DNA from: CAVWDI01 sp963793095
GTDB lineage: Bacteria; Chloroflexota; Anaerolineae; Anaerolineales; UBA4823
DNA length: 64,000 nt
Direction of reading: 5' to 3'
Assembly (NCBI GenBank): GCA_963793095.1
Contig: CAWBYY010000011.1
Span: 310,001-374,000, forward strand
The position numbers and the translations under genes were made by a program. Below are positions 37,406 to 47,421 of the stretch, in pieces. The notes beneath the pieces are model-generated. The model was not told the origin of the DNA and made no database searches. It saw nothing but the letters and a program-made list of their open reading frames with translations. Positions within the stretch are counted from its first letter, which is position 1. Each line of letters begins with the position of its first letter.

Positions 37406-37916
37406 GCTGAAATAATTCTACCTTAGACCACTCCGGTGGATGTGTCCAGGTTACCCTTATGGTTCATGGCCGGGTGTATGCAGACCAAATTCAACATAAA
37501 CAAGCATTTATAGTCGTAAGGAAAAGTTTTGCAGTCGCACTCATCTAAGACAGAGGCCTGACACATTTTAAAAATTTGTGGTTGCTCGGGATGCTGAGCC
37601 GAAAGGCTTGAGTGTCAAGACCGGCATCAATCAGGACGATTTGACGAATTTGGGGTCAACGCGGAAAGCGCTGGAGATAATCATGAAATAACGTGTGGGG
37701 AAGGTGATTGGCAAAACGAAGTCAATCGCTCGGCTATCGATCAACGTGCAACCTTCAGTTTCTGCCAGCAAAGCTGCACAGCGAACAGAAATTAGCTTCT
37801 CGGTTCGGTTATGCTCCTAAATTTGTGCTGCTTTTGTCTAGCGGGTTTTCACCCCTCTTGTGAATAGATTCGATTTCGATTTTCATCATAGTTCACATAT
37901 CCAATTTGATTTGAGT
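37406..37916. other. Gene-poor interval at the start of the accessory region
   Basis: No convincing gene. On the minus strand a short open stretch near 37640-37800 reads like eroded coding sequence (for example LIDSRAIDFVLPITFPTRYF) but has no start and no recognisable family. Composition is more AT-rich than the flanking housekeeping genes. Confidence 0.5.
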
Positions 37917-38714
37917 TTACAAACAAATTTTTTCGCTTGTAATTGTGATTAAACAGAGTTCTGATTCCATTTTGTACGAATCTCCAAATTTCTTTTTCTG
38001 CTCCCGAATTGTGGCGAGACCATTCTCATATGACTGATCTGAAATAATCATAAGTTGTGATGTTCTGTGGCGCTGTGAAGCATAATCAAGCAGCTCGCTT
38101 AAGCTGATCATTTCGTTCTTAAATTCGCGAGTTACCTTGGTATTAACGAAACCGGCTTGCATCATTCTATCCATGAAATTGTCAGCGGTCAGGAAATCAT
38201 TGAAATCGCACTGGCGTGATTCTGGAAAGTACTTGTATATGAGCCAGTTAGGCATAGACCAGGGATCAATATGGGTCATCGCATACCTTCCACCACTCTT
38301 GAGGATTCGATATATATCAGGGAAAAGGCGGTTTTTGTCCAAGACATGAGAATATGAAAATTGATCGGTTATGTAATCAAAGGTCGAATCAGAAAAGGGC
38401 ATGGATGAGTTGTCAGCCTGTACCAAGCTGACACTGCTACAACGTTTTTTTGCCTTTTTAAGCATTGCTCGGTATTTATCCACTCCGACCAGTGTTATGC
38501 TGGGATATTTCCGCTTATTTGAGGCTAGCTGTTTTCCGGTGCCACAACCCATATCTAGGATACGCAGGACTGGGGCACCGTTTTGGGGGAGATCGTACAA
38601 AAATTTTGATAGATACAGGTCTGCTTGATGGTCGTGTAGAGGTTCATCATAAAGATCGGCAATGAGATCATAATTTACTCGTTGAGTTGATTGGGGTGTC
38701 ATGGATAATTTCAT
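37917..38714 (-). CDS. Class I SAM-dependent methyltransferase
   Basis: 265 residues. Motif I ILDMGCGTGKQLA near residue 52, motif II acidic VGVDKYRAML, motif IV region FDYITDQFSYSHVL, and post-motif ILKSGGRYAMTHIDPWSM. The N-terminus YDLIADLYDEP is typical of UbiE-like small-molecule methyltransferases. Substrate unknown. It sits alone in an AT-richer region and may be acquired. Confidence 0.85.
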   Translation of the reverse strand: MKLSMTPQSTQRVNYDLIADLYDEPLHDHQADLYLSKFLYDLPQNGAPVLRILDMGCGTGKQLASNKRKYPSITLVGVDKYRAMLKKAKKRCSSVSLVQADNSSMPFSDSTFDYITDQFSYSHVLDKNRLFPDIYRILKSGGRYAMTHIDPWSMPNWLIYKYFPESRQCDFNDFLTADNFMDRMMQAGFVNTKVTREFKNEMISLSELLDYASQRHRTSQLMIISDQSYENGLATIREQKKKFGDSYKMESELCLITITSEKICL

Positions 38715-38862
38715 CTCTTAGAAAAAGCAGAAATATTTTCCTTGCTTCAAGTCTTCAAGATTAGATTGTCCCTTTCCTAATAAGGTTGGGGTGACATGGT
38801 CATACAATAGATCTTTGACGGGCGAACTTGTTTGCCTAATGAAAATGATAGTTGCCTCCTAA

Positions 38863-39753
38863 TTAAATCGACCTCTCCAAAATTGGGTGTTTGGTGAACT
38901 CGAAGCGATTGGTAATAACGACTGCAGCGACAACGCCCCACCACGCGATCGCCAGAACAATGTCGTAGATTAAAAGTGCTGTGCCTGATATTGTTATGGC
39001 GCTGGGACCGAGTATGAATGTGCTGGTTGAAAGACTTATATGCATGAGCATCGCCAGAAGCAGGCTGCCGGTGCGTTCGTATACCCACACCATCAGCATC
39101 CTGAAAGCCGTAAGTTGACCCACCAGTAAACAAAGGCCGTTCAGGGTTGCAAAGAGAACCGGTGATAGGCTGCCGGAAGAAATGCTGATTGCCCAAAGAT
39201 TATGCGGGAGCAGGTGCCAAGCTCCCCACATTACCCCTATGATGAGCCCGGTAGCGAGAATATCGGTATGCAACCGCAGCTTGGTTGTGGCGAAACCTGT
39301 CCAGCCGATTTCCTCTAATACACCCACAATCAATCCTCCCGCAAGTCCGGACAGCAATAGGGCAGCCTTGTCGGTTGATGTGATTATGCCGGGGAGAAAT
39401 ACAGGGGAAACGAAAGAAAGGGCAAAGTGTACTGCAGTGAAAAGAACAGGTGCACTGAGAAGAGCTATCGCATACCAAAGAACGCCCACCCGCCACTTGC
39501 TCATCCGCGAGATAAGCCTGTGAAATCCAGCCTTCCCGGAAGTGAGACCGGTCATAATAATTCCCGCAACGCTGGGACCGATGATGAACAGCGGGATCAC
39601 AAAAGGCAGTAGTGTTTGGAATTGATCCGGTGTAGCTGGGATGGCTCCTGGCCCGCCTATAACAATAAGGAAGCTGCCCCATGAGATTGTGATAGTCAGG
39701 ATAAAGTAGACCAGCACTGGGCGACTCTTGATAAAACTCATGAAAATCGACAT
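38863..39753 (-). CDS. CPBP-family intramembrane metalloprotease
   Basis: 296 residues with about eight hydrophobic segments. The diagnostic motifs are present: LEEIGWTGFATTKL (EExxW-like Glu pair), WGAWHLLPHN (His) and a third His-containing helix LAMLMHISLSTS. Members (Rce1/CAAX-protease-like, bacteriocin self-immunity types) cleave within the membrane. No partner gene is evident. Confidence 0.88.
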   Translation of the reverse strand: MSIFMSFIKSRPVLVYFILTITISWGSFLIVIGGPGAIPATPDQFQTLLPFVIPLFIIGPSVAGIIMTGLTSGKAGFHRLISRMSKWRVGVLWYAIALLSAPVLFTAVHFALSFVSPVFLPGIITSTDKAALLLSGLAGGLIVGVLEEIGWTGFATTKLRLHTDILATGLIIGVMWGAWHLLPHNLWAISISSGSLSPVLFATLNGLCLLVGQLTAFRMLMVWVYERTGSLLLAMLMHISLSTSTFILGPSAITISGTALLIYDIVLAIAWWGVVAAVVITNRFEFTKHPILERSI

Positions 39754-39902
39754 GGACCCTCCTATCTCACATCTTAAATTTCGGCAAGTTTTTCATAAAT
39801 ATTGTTTTGTTCCTGAAAACGGCAACCTGCAATTTGGTTTTTTCTAACTATCTTGTATTTTCAAACGGTCTAGCTTTCCATCAATGGTTGTGTAGGCCTT
39901 TT

Positions 39903-40094
39903 TTATCCTGTTGAGCCATTCGACCCTTGTTCGGCCAGGTGCGCTTGGTAAGCTTTCCAACCGGGGCACCAGCCCGTATGCCAGCGCCACAACCGCGCCA
40001 TAAAGGATTTGGGGTTTTCCTCAGCTTTTTTTCGAATGGGGCAAGTTTCGCAACCAAACGTCTTCTCTACAGATGGTGTATTATCAGTGTCCAT
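39903..40094 (-). CDS. Small Cys-rich protein with HTGWCPGWKAYQ motif
   Basis: 63 residues. Cys pair CETCPIRKKAE, then FMARLWRWHTGWCPGWKAYQ near the C-terminus. Soluble, no signal peptide. The Cys spacing suggests metal binding. I do not recognise a named family, though the tail motif looks strongly constrained. Preceded by AAAAGGAGTTAAAA on its own strand, a good ribosome-binding site. Confidence 0.7.
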   Translation of the reverse strand: MDTDNTPSVEKTFGCETCPIRKKAEENPKSFMARLWRWHTGWCPGWKAYQAHLAEQGSNGSTG

Positions 40095-40128
40095 TTTTAA
40101 CTCCTTTTATAAAGTGATTTTGAAATAT

Positions 40129-41385
40129 TCAAACCATCAGCGCGAGGAACCGGTCCAGGTAATAGTGAGCTGCCTGAGCCGGAGGTGACACGACCGGTAG
40201 CAGAAGGTCAAAAGCGTGATTTGTAAGTGGAAATATGATGTTGACTGTCGGTACACCGCAGTCAACCAGCCTGCAGTAAAATTCGCGGGTGGCTTGTACA
40301 GGTTGAATAACGTCCGGTTCCCCTTGAATGAGCAGTGTGGGAGGGCATTCAGCATTTATGTGCGCCACAGGTGAAGCCAGCTCATAGACTTCAGGGACTT
40401 CATTCAGGTGGCCTCCAAGGAGAATGTCCAAACGCCCTGCGTCTGTAAAATTTTTCTTCATATCCGCGGCTCCAGGCTGTCCAATCTCCACTTTGGGCAT
40501 TCCAATCACCCGTTTCTGGTCTAAGTGGTTGTAACAAGCCCGAAGATCGGTCGGCCCGTAATATGATACAACCGCATTGACCCTAAGGTCGCTTCCCTGC
40601 AGTTCTGGTGGTGTCAGGAGTGGATGGTGCGGCGCATATGCAGCCAGCAGAGCCAGGTGGCCTCCTGCTGATCCTCCCCCCAGGATAACCCTATCAGGGC
40701 GAACCTGGTATCTAGCTGCATTTGATTTCATCCAAGCCACAGCATGCTTTACATCCGCGACCATTCCATAAATATCCACTTCCGGGCAGAGTCGGTATGC
40801 CACGTCCATGACCACGTGCCCCTGGTAAACCAAATGCCGGAAAAGCAGGCGGGTTCCAAAATCTTTGTCGCCAATATACCAGGCGCCTCCATGCAGGAAG
40901 ACAAATGCAAGTCCGCTACGGTCAGCACCTTTAGGCGGCTGCCAGACGTCGCAAAGCAGTTTCCGGTCAGTGCCGGGAACGGTCCAGAATGTTAGGTCCT
41001 GATCCCAGTGCGGTTTTCCTGCCTGTTGCCACACAGGATTCCAGCGCCTTTTAAGCATTCGGGAATCCAGGGAAGGCGGAATTCTGGTTTTCCATTCCTT
41101 TCCAAATGCAGAATCAAAACCGGTTTGGTGGAAGGTCACAATTGCAATATAGACTGCGGATATCCCTGCGCCTAGCAAGCCAGCAGCAATAGCGATAGGA
41201 GCATGGTAATGAAAGCCCAATAATGCACCCAGCAGTCCAAGGAGGACAAGAAAAGGCGATATAGCCACCGCCGCGAGTTGAAGCGAAAATGCTAAAAAGA
41301 AATTATAGGGTGGCTTGAGGCGGATAAACAGGGAAACATTTAGGATCAAGCTTAAAAAAGAGAGAAAATAGGCAAAGATAATCAT
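40129..41385 (-). CDS. Membrane-anchored alpha/beta hydrolase (esterase/lipase)
   Basis: 418 residues. Three N-terminal hydrophobic segments (about 1-85), then a carboxylesterase-type domain: oxyanion HGGAWYIGDKDF, nucleophile elbow GGGSAGGHLAL, acid in IQGEPDVIQP, and catalytic His in FPLTNHAFDLL. Resembles hormone-sensitive lipase-type esterases. Overlaps the DUF998 gene by four bases, so the two are co-translated. Confidence 0.87.
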   Translation of the reverse strand: MIIFAYFLSFLSLILNVSLFIRLKPPYNFFLAFSLQLAAVAISPFLVLLGLLGALLGFHYHAPIAIAAGLLGAGISAVYIAIVTFHQTGFDSAFGKEWKTRIPPSLDSRMLKRRWNPVWQQAGKPHWDQDLTFWTVPGTDRKLLCDVWQPPKGADRSGLAFVFLHGGAWYIGDKDFGTRLLFRHLVYQGHVVMDVAYRLCPEVDIYGMVADVKHAVAWMKSNAARYQVRPDRVILGGGSAGGHLALLAAYAPHHPLLTPPELQGSDLRVNAVVSYYGPTDLRACYNHLDQKRVIGMPKVEIGQPGAADMKKNFTDAGRLDILLGGHLNEVPEVYELASPVAHINAECPPTLLIQGEPDVIQPVQATREFYCRLVDCGVPTVNIIFPLTNHAFDLLLPVVSPPAQAAHYYLDRFLALMV

Positions 41386-42095
41386 GCTATATCCTTAATT
41401 TCAACAGAATTATTTTCGGAATATTCTTCCAGAGCCCACAGGAGGATTGCAGCCAAGACGACGACCCAAATCAGAAAAGCCAGTACGCTGATGCGCTCCC
41501 AGATCCCGATAAAAGGCGTTGATAGGTTTTCGGCGATTCGGGGGCCTTCTATTCCCATTAACGTTCCAAAAACCAGGATTACCAGGATGGTTGTGATTGA
41601 GTAGAACCGGAAACGCTTTCCGAAAGCGGTTGCCCCATATCCGATAGCGAGCAGCATCGAGATGATTATCGCAGTTCCCAGAGCAATGTGTACGGTATCA
41701 ATCAGTGTCGGCACAGCCCCACGCAGGTGCATCGGTGTAAAATGCGAAGCCATACCCAGACCCCCATTAATAACCAGAAGGCTGCCGGTGATGCTCAGCG
41801 GGTGGTTTCGGCCTGCTGACACCCGGACACCCCAACCGAATCCGGTTACAAGCAGGCTGTATATGATAGCCAGCATAACCCACAGCGGCCTCGTAGGTGC
41901 GCCGATTGCGGACAGCTCGCTGACTGTTTGTGAAATTGAGTTGTAACCCTGCCACCGAGCTGCTGCCACAATATTCATGGCGATATAGAGTACAGATGAC
42001 AGGATGCCGCAGATCAGCAGGGCTTTTTGTATACTTACACTAAGAGGCATTGGTGACATCGTTGCTTGTTCAGCACTGGCGGTTGCTGTTTTCAT
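41382..42095 (-). CDS. DUF998-type membrane protein
   Basis: 237 residues with about six membrane segments. Seen: ALLICGILSSVLYIAMNIV, SQTVSELSAIGAPTRPLW (the Ser-rich loop after helix 1 typical of DUF998), and FTPMHLRGAV. Function unknown. Its stop overlaps the esterase start. Confidence 0.83.
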   Translation of the reverse strand: MKTATASAEQATMSPMPLSVSIQKALLICGILSSVLYIAMNIVAAARWQGYNSISQTVSELSAIGAPTRPLWVMLAIIYSLLVTGFGWGVRVSAGRNHPLSITGSLLVINGGLGMASHFTPMHLRGAVPTLIDTVHIALGTAIIISMLLAIGYGATAFGKRFRFYSITTILVILVFGTLMGIEGPRIAENLSTPFIGIWERISVLAFLIWVVVLAAILLWALEEYSENNSVEIKDIA

Positions 42096-42110
42096 AGTTT
42101 ATCCTTTCAT

Positions 42111-42332
42111 TTAGGGTTGTTGGTTGAACCTCTCGCTGCGGGTGACGGAAATTAATATCAAGTTGAGGTCACGGATACGCTCGAGCAGGCCGTGAAGAGC
42201 CGCCTGGTCAGGAAGCGGACCGCAAAGCAGGCTTTCATCACCATCAAGATGCAATACCTGCAGGTCTGCAAACCAGTCCGACCAGTGTTGGTCCAGATGG
42301 CCCTTGATTTTTATCTCGTAGTATTCCGGCAT
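42111..42332 (-). CDS. Small protein between the regulator and the DUF998-esterase pair
   Basis: About 73 residues from ATG 42332, preceded by AGGAGAG. Begins MPEYYEIKIKGHLDQHWSDW and contains LLCGPLPDQAALHGLLERIR. It appears to be a compact alpha/beta domain; the family looks familiar from genes next to LuxR/MalT regulators, but I cannot name it. Co-directional with its neighbours. Confidence 0.72.
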   Translation of the reverse strand: MPEYYEIKIKGHLDQHWSDWFADLQVLHLDGDESLLCGPLPDQAALHGLLERIRDLNLILISVTRSERFNQQP

Positions 42333-42451
42333 ATCAACTCTCCTTATTTGCTTCTGAAGGCAGTATAGCGAATTGCCGGGCATCTAGCATCTGCCAGATG
42401 GCATATTACGGGTTTATTTTTAAGGGTTTAGTTGCTTTTTTGAATGGGTAT

Positions 42452-45211
42452 TTAGGTGAGTATGCCAAGTTGCCTTGCGTGTACCGCTGCTTCGGTCCTA
42501 TTGGTAACTCCCAGCTTGCGGTAAATGCTGGATGTATGGGCTTTAACAGTACCCGGGGAGATGATGAGCTGCTGGGCGATCTCTTGGTTGGTTCTGCCCT
42601 GGGCAATCAGCTGTAATACTTCCACCTCTCTAGGACTCAACTGCTCGAAAAGGTTGCTGGCCGGTTGGATTTCATCCTGTGCTGCAGCAACCTTTTGTGG
42701 CTCTGTGGAGAATTGCGATTTTAAAAGTACAACATAATCACGTAAGGGGTGGGAGTTTTTGTGGATTGATACCTTATAGAGCAGGTTTCGCATTGGTTGG
42801 CCTTCATCAAGGTAAATCCGCAGATACCTTTCAGGCTGAGCCAATTCCAGGCTTGTCATTAGGGCGGTTTCTGCGCGCGTGGTTTCTCCCATTGCCTGCA
42901 TCGCTAGCGCCTTCAGCAGTGTAATCTCAATCACCCGGCCAAACCTTCCAGCCGAGCGGGCTAATTCTTCCCGCCCTGTCAGCAGCTCAACGGCTTCATC
43001 AGGTCTGTTTAAAGCGATAAGAACTCGTGCTTGGGTTATGCCTGGCAGTTCGCTTTCGAACTCAGATCGTTTTGCTCCTTCAGAAATTTCCGTCCTGCTT
43101 ATCAGCCAATGGTTTGCAGAATTTATATCACCCCTGGCAAGCCACAATTTGACCAATGCAGCTTCGGCTGCATTGCAGGCTTCGGAGAAAACACCATTAT
43201 CACGGATGAGCTGCATGCAATTCTCAATTGCCTCTTCAGCACGGGGTATGTTCCCTCGAGCCAGATGAATCCGAGCCAGAGTGATATAAGCCAGGGCAAA
43301 ATCGTCAGCTTTCCCCCACCAGGGCAGCAGAGCAAGGCCTTGCTCAATGTGAAGCAAGGCTGAGTCCAAATCATTCCATTCACATAAAACGTCTGCAGTT
43401 CCAATTTCCACCAGGGCTTTCGCGCTGAAATGCTGCCCACCCGATGCAGGGATAGATTGTTTGGCTGTTTGGTATATGTAAAAGGATCTATTGAGCCTTC
43501 CCTGATTCGCATACATTCTCGCTACAAGGCAGTATGCTGCCACTGTGTTAATAACCGCACCGACGGTTCTACCAGAATTAATCAGCTCGTTTAAAATGCG
43601 GCTGGCATTAGAATAGTCTCCTTGGAGGAAATATTCATATCCTAGAGTGATAAGGGTATCCAGTTGTAGGGCTTTGTTGTTTGCCGGCACATATTCTCTG
43701 GCCTGCAAACAAAATTCAATAGCTCGGTCTAGGTCCCCTCGCATGGCAGTAACCCGGCTTTTTACATAAGCAAGCAACCCCAGCATTGATTGAGCCTCGC
43801 TGGCGGTAGTCTCGGATACAATATGTTTTTCAGCCTCTTTTAAAAACTGCTCAGCTTCACTAAGTTCCCCAAACCAGGAGTGGCTGTAGGCTTCATATAT
43901 GCACAACCACGGCCGGGTGTATACCATTTCTTTGTTGAGTTTGCTTATCCATAAACGCAGCCAGGATTGTTCTCCGGTACTAACGAGTTCTTTGTAGCTC
44001 TGTTCTATAAATCGTTCAACCCTCGTCTCATCTGGTGCAAGGGATGCATGTTTAATCGCCTCGACAACCGAGCCGTATTGCCCATGCCATTCAGCCGCCC
44101 GGATATGTAATTGAGCGACTTCCTGCGCACCGAGCGTCGTCTTGAGTTTTGTTCTCAATAAATCTGCGAATAATTGATGGTAACGATACCAGACCCGATC
44201 CGCATCAAGTGGAACAAGGAAGAGGTTTGACCTTTCAAGGTACTCCAGTGTGGAGGCTGAAGTTCCCGCAGGGCTTATACCGGAACCTGGCAACTGGTCT
44301 TGACCATCTATATACAAACTTTTGAAGTCTGCCAGGACGGCATTGCACAGCGGAGCAGTCAACTGTTCCAGAATCGAGGTGCAAATCAGGAAATGCTGAA
44401 TTTCTGGAGTTTGACCTGCCAGGACTTCCTCCATGAGATAATCCATTATGTAGCGGTTTGTCCCCGAGAGACCTTCAATAAACCCAAAGATTTCACCACG
44501 ATCGCGTAGGGAAAGCGCAGCCATCTGCAGACCAGCAATCCAGCCTTCGGTACGATCGGAAAGAAGCCTGACTGAACCTGGATCCAGACTTAACCCCATG
44601 ACTTGGTTCAGAAATTGATCGGCCTCCGGCTCCGAAAAGCTAAGGTCAACTGCCCGTATTTCCACAATCTGGCCACGTGCCCGCAAACGGGCTGTTGGGA
44701 GCGGCGGATCAGAGCGGCTTGCAATCACCAGATGGAATCCGCTGGGGCAATTATTGAGCATGAAGGCTATTGCCGAGTGCACAGCCTGATTCTTAATCAC
44801 CTGGTAGTCGTCCAATACCAGAACAACCTCCCTGTTTGACCTATCTAGCGCATTTATCAGGTTGGTCAGGATCGCTTTTGCCGGTGTAAATTGGGATGCC
44901 ATTACAAATTCTTCGTCAGCTTGGATGATCGTACTATCCGCCTCCTGGAATGCAGCGATCAGGTACTTCAAGAAATGCTCTATGTGGTTGTCATCATCAT
45001 CCAGAGTCAGCCAGGCTGACGCCATCTCAATACCTGAAATACCGGAAGCTACCAGGGTGGTCTTGCCAAAACCAGCCGGCGCAGTGATCAGGGTGAGTGG
45101 ACAACGCAAACCTTCCATTATCCGAGCCTGGAGCCGTGAGCGGGGGACCAGCCTTTGCTGGATAAACGGCATATGAAGTTTTGTGCGTATCAGCGTTTCA
45201 GCTTGTTTCAT
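42452..45211 (-). CDS. MalT-like LuxR transcriptional regulator (STAND ATPase)
   Basis: 919 residues. N-terminal NTPase with Walker A TAPAGFGKTTLVA and Walker B VLVLDDYQVI; a winged-helix region; a TPR-like superhelix (about 430-800); and a C-terminal LuxR HTH (LSPREVEVLQLIAQGRTNQE, then VKAHTSSIYRKLGVTNRTEA). MalT relatives bind an inducer with the TPR part and activate transcription on ATP binding. It is upstream of the 73-residue gene, DUF998 and esterase genes, its likely local targets. Confidence 0.93.
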   Translation of the reverse strand: MKQAETLIRTKLHMPFIQQRLVPRSRLQARIMEGLRCPLTLITAPAGFGKTTLVASGISGIEMASAWLTLDDDDNHIEHFLKYLIAAFQEADSTIIQADEEFVMASQFTPAKAILTNLINALDRSNREVVLVLDDYQVIKNQAVHSAIAFMLNNCPSGFHLVIASRSDPPLPTARLRARGQIVEIRAVDLSFSEPEADQFLNQVMGLSLDPGSVRLLSDRTEGWIAGLQMAALSLRDRGEIFGFIEGLSGTNRYIMDYLMEEVLAGQTPEIQHFLICTSILEQLTAPLCNAVLADFKSLYIDGQDQLPGSGISPAGTSASTLEYLERSNLFLVPLDADRVWYRYHQLFADLLRTKLKTTLGAQEVAQLHIRAAEWHGQYGSVVEAIKHASLAPDETRVERFIEQSYKELVSTGEQSWLRLWISKLNKEMVYTRPWLCIYEAYSHSWFGELSEAEQFLKEAEKHIVSETTASEAQSMLGLLAYVKSRVTAMRGDLDRAIEFCLQAREYVPANNKALQLDTLITLGYEYFLQGDYSNASRILNELINSGRTVGAVINTVAAYCLVARMYANQGRLNRSFYIYQTAKQSIPASGGQHFSAKALVEIGTADVLCEWNDLDSALLHIEQGLALLPWWGKADDFALAYITLARIHLARGNIPRAEEAIENCMQLIRDNGVFSEACNAAEAALVKLWLARGDINSANHWLISRTEISEGAKRSEFESELPGITQARVLIALNRPDEAVELLTGREELARSAGRFGRVIEITLLKALAMQAMGETTRAETALMTSLELAQPERYLRIYLDEGQPMRNLLYKVSIHKNSHPLRDYVVLLKSQFSTEPQKVAAAQDEIQPASNLFEQLSPREVEVLQLIAQGRTNQEIAQQLIISPGTVKAHTSSIYRKLGVTNRTEAAVHARQLGILT

Positions 45212-45981
45212 GGGTTGATCCCTTTCCAGGCCGGGTTGAAATGATAACTTCCGAGGGGGTATGGGGATGAAATTTTACCAATTTTGATGCCATAATCCTG
45301 GAGTGTAATCGGAAGTTCTGTTTATGGTTTTGTGTAGTTGTACTGATACATATTGGGTTGTTTGATATATGGGTGTTTGAATAATCACTGGTACTAAAAA
45401 AGCGTCAATGTGTGAAAGTTGTGATCAGTAAAATGTCAATCCGGGGTAATCAGTTACATTGGTAGTTTATATTATTTACCGAGGAGAGGCTCACTGTACT
45501 TTGGCCTATACAGCTTGATTAATCCGGGTATTTTCTCAGGTGGAACCATTGGTAATCTCACCGCCCTCAGAAAATGCGCTGACCATACCTGTACAAATTT
45601 TCACACAGATAGGTTGAATTTAAGTGTTATTTTGGATAAATATTTCACTATTTTTATACTTCTACTCACTATTATATAGTGTGCTGAGCATATGAAACAT
45701 TGTGTTGGTTACTTCTGGTAGTAAAACTTGGAAATGATCACAACCTTCAAGCTGAAATTTCCCTGGATAGCCTGAATAATGAACTTTCCGTTGTCTGAGG
45801 AATTCTCTGCAATCACTTTCATTTAATTTTATAGCAAATTTCACACTAAGATTGAATATCCTTACCGACTTGGGATCTGATGATTTGGAAAAAGGAATGG
45901 CAAAATTACTCACCCGGCTTATCTAGCATTCCGGTTACTTGTATGATGAACAGATGCAAAAAAAGGCGAAGGTGTTAATAC
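45212..45981. other. AT-rich gap between divergent genes
   Basis: 770 bases without a convincing complete gene. It must hold promoters for the MalT-like gene (minus) and the NBR1-Ig gene (plus). The only open stretch of note is the possible hydrolase fragment listed separately. Confidence 0.55.
45662..45913 (-). pseudogene. Possible C-terminal remnant of an alpha/beta hydrolase
   Basis: 83 codons. The segment ESDCREFLRQRKVHYSG followed by LEGCDHFQVL resembles the C-terminal end of arylformamidase-like alpha/beta hydrolases (acid-containing loop, then the catalytic His in DHF). No nucleophile-elbow part is present, so it would be a remnant. It may equally be chance. Confidence 0.3.
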
Positions 45982-47421
45982 ATGAATGATAAAGCCCGCT
46001 TGATCCTGTTTATTTCAATTCCTACAGCTGTTTTTTCTCTTTGTATCTTCCTGGTGGTTCTTAACCTATGGATCAGTCAGGTAAGAACCACTCCAGATAG
46101 AGCTGCGACCTATGCATCGATATTCACCCAAGCTGCCATTACTGTTGAGGCAAGGCTGACCAACCAATTGCTTCAATCACCGTCAATATCTGAAAAAACT
46201 CAAGAGCCTTCCATGACAAACCAGCCACCGACCACAGATTTGCCCACAATATTCACTCCCACAAACACTTTACAACCTCAGTATACCGATGAACCGACAA
46301 ACACCGTTGCTCTACCAACAATTATTGTGCCGAGTATAACAATACCCCTAGCTGCATGCAACCATGCCCAACTGGTGCGTGATGTAACCGTCCAGGACAA
46401 TACTGTTTTTGCTCCAGGAACATGGTTCATTAAAACTTGGAGGATAAAAAATACTGGACGGTGCACATGGTCGCCTGAGTACAAACTGGTTTTTTCATCT
46501 GGTTATGTACTGGATGCCAGACGGGTTGTACCGCTGAAACAAACTGTTAAACCCGGCCAGACAATTGATGTTTCTGTGTCCATGAGAGCCCCTTCTGCAC
46601 CAGGGACCTACCGGAGCGACTGGGAGTTAATCGATGATACCGGCATCAGATTTGGGATTGGCCCGGAAGGTGACAAGACATTCTGGGCGCTGATTCGGGT
46701 AAAAGAGATTAGCAATCCCAAGCTGGTCTACGATTTCGCGGCCAATTACTGCCTTGCTGAATGGCGCAGCAGCGCAAGCTGGCTTCCTTGCCCGGGAACC
46801 AGCAGCGCAGCAGAGGGATTTGTGGTGCTTCTGGATAATCCAAAGTTGGAAGACCGCCAGGAAAATGAATTAACCCTCTGGACCCACCCAAATAATGCCA
46901 GCCGGGGCTGGATCAGGGGGGTTTATCCTGAATTTACCATTCAACCAAACCATCACTTTGTTGCTGAGGTGGGGTGCCTGGCCGATAGTAAGGGGTGCAA
47001 TGTTTCCTTTCGGTTGGATTTTAAAAACATCAATACCAGCGGTATCCGCAACTTGGGTTACTGGCAGGAAATATTCGATGGTGATACATCCAGGATAGAT
47101 CTGGATTTATCCAATCATGCCGGGAAGCGTGTCCGGTTCATTCTAAGTGTTGAGGTGAATGGCGGTACCCCGGAGCGGGCGAACGCATTCTGGTTCGTGC
47201 CCGGGATTATTGAAGGAAAAATGCATACTCCTACTGTAACTATGACCGCTACATTGACTTCGACGACGACAGCGTCTCAAACAATAACTTCCACTGCGAC
47301 ATACACCAATACGCCAACATCCACGATAACGCCAACACTAACACCAACACCAACATCTACTCTAACGCCGACCGAAACCTCAACATATGAAGCTATTTTG
47401 GAATTAGAGGCGATCAGGTGA
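45982..47421 (+). CDS. Membrane-anchored NBR1-type Ig-like domain protein
   Basis: 479 residues. N-terminal signal anchor (LILFISIPTAVFSLCIFLV), a Thr/Pro-rich linker, an NBR1/Next-to-BRCA1-type domain (about 130-235; APGTWFIKTWRIKNTGRCTW, WELIDDTGIRFG), a second beta-rich domain with paired Cys (about 245-410), and a C-terminal Thr/Ser/Pro repeat tail ending LELEAIR. Extracytoplasmic. Such proteins are frequent in Anaerolineae; the ligand is unknown. Confidence 0.82.
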   Translation: MNDKARLILFISIPTAVFSLCIFLVVLNLWISQVRTTPDRAATYASIFTQAAITVEARLTNQLLQSPSISEKTQEPSMTNQPPTTDLPTIFTPTNTLQPQYTDEPTNTVALPTIIVPSITIPLAACNHAQLVRDVTVQDNTVFAPGTWFIKTWRIKNTGRCTWSPEYKLVFSSGYVLDARRVVPLKQTVKPGQTIDVSVSMRAPSAPGTYRSDWELIDDTGIRFGIGPEGDKTFWALIRVKEISNPKLVYDFAANYCLAEWRSSASWLPCPGTSSAAEGFVVLLDNPKLEDRQENELTLWTHPNNASRGWIRGVYPEFTIQPNHHFVAEVGCLADSKGCNVSFRLDFKNINTSGIRNLGYWQEIFDGDTSRIDLDLSNHAGKRVRFILSVEVNGGTPERANAFWFVPGIIEGKMHTPTVTMTATLTSTTTASQTITSTATYTNTPTSTITPTLTPTPTSTLTPTETSTYEAILELEAIR

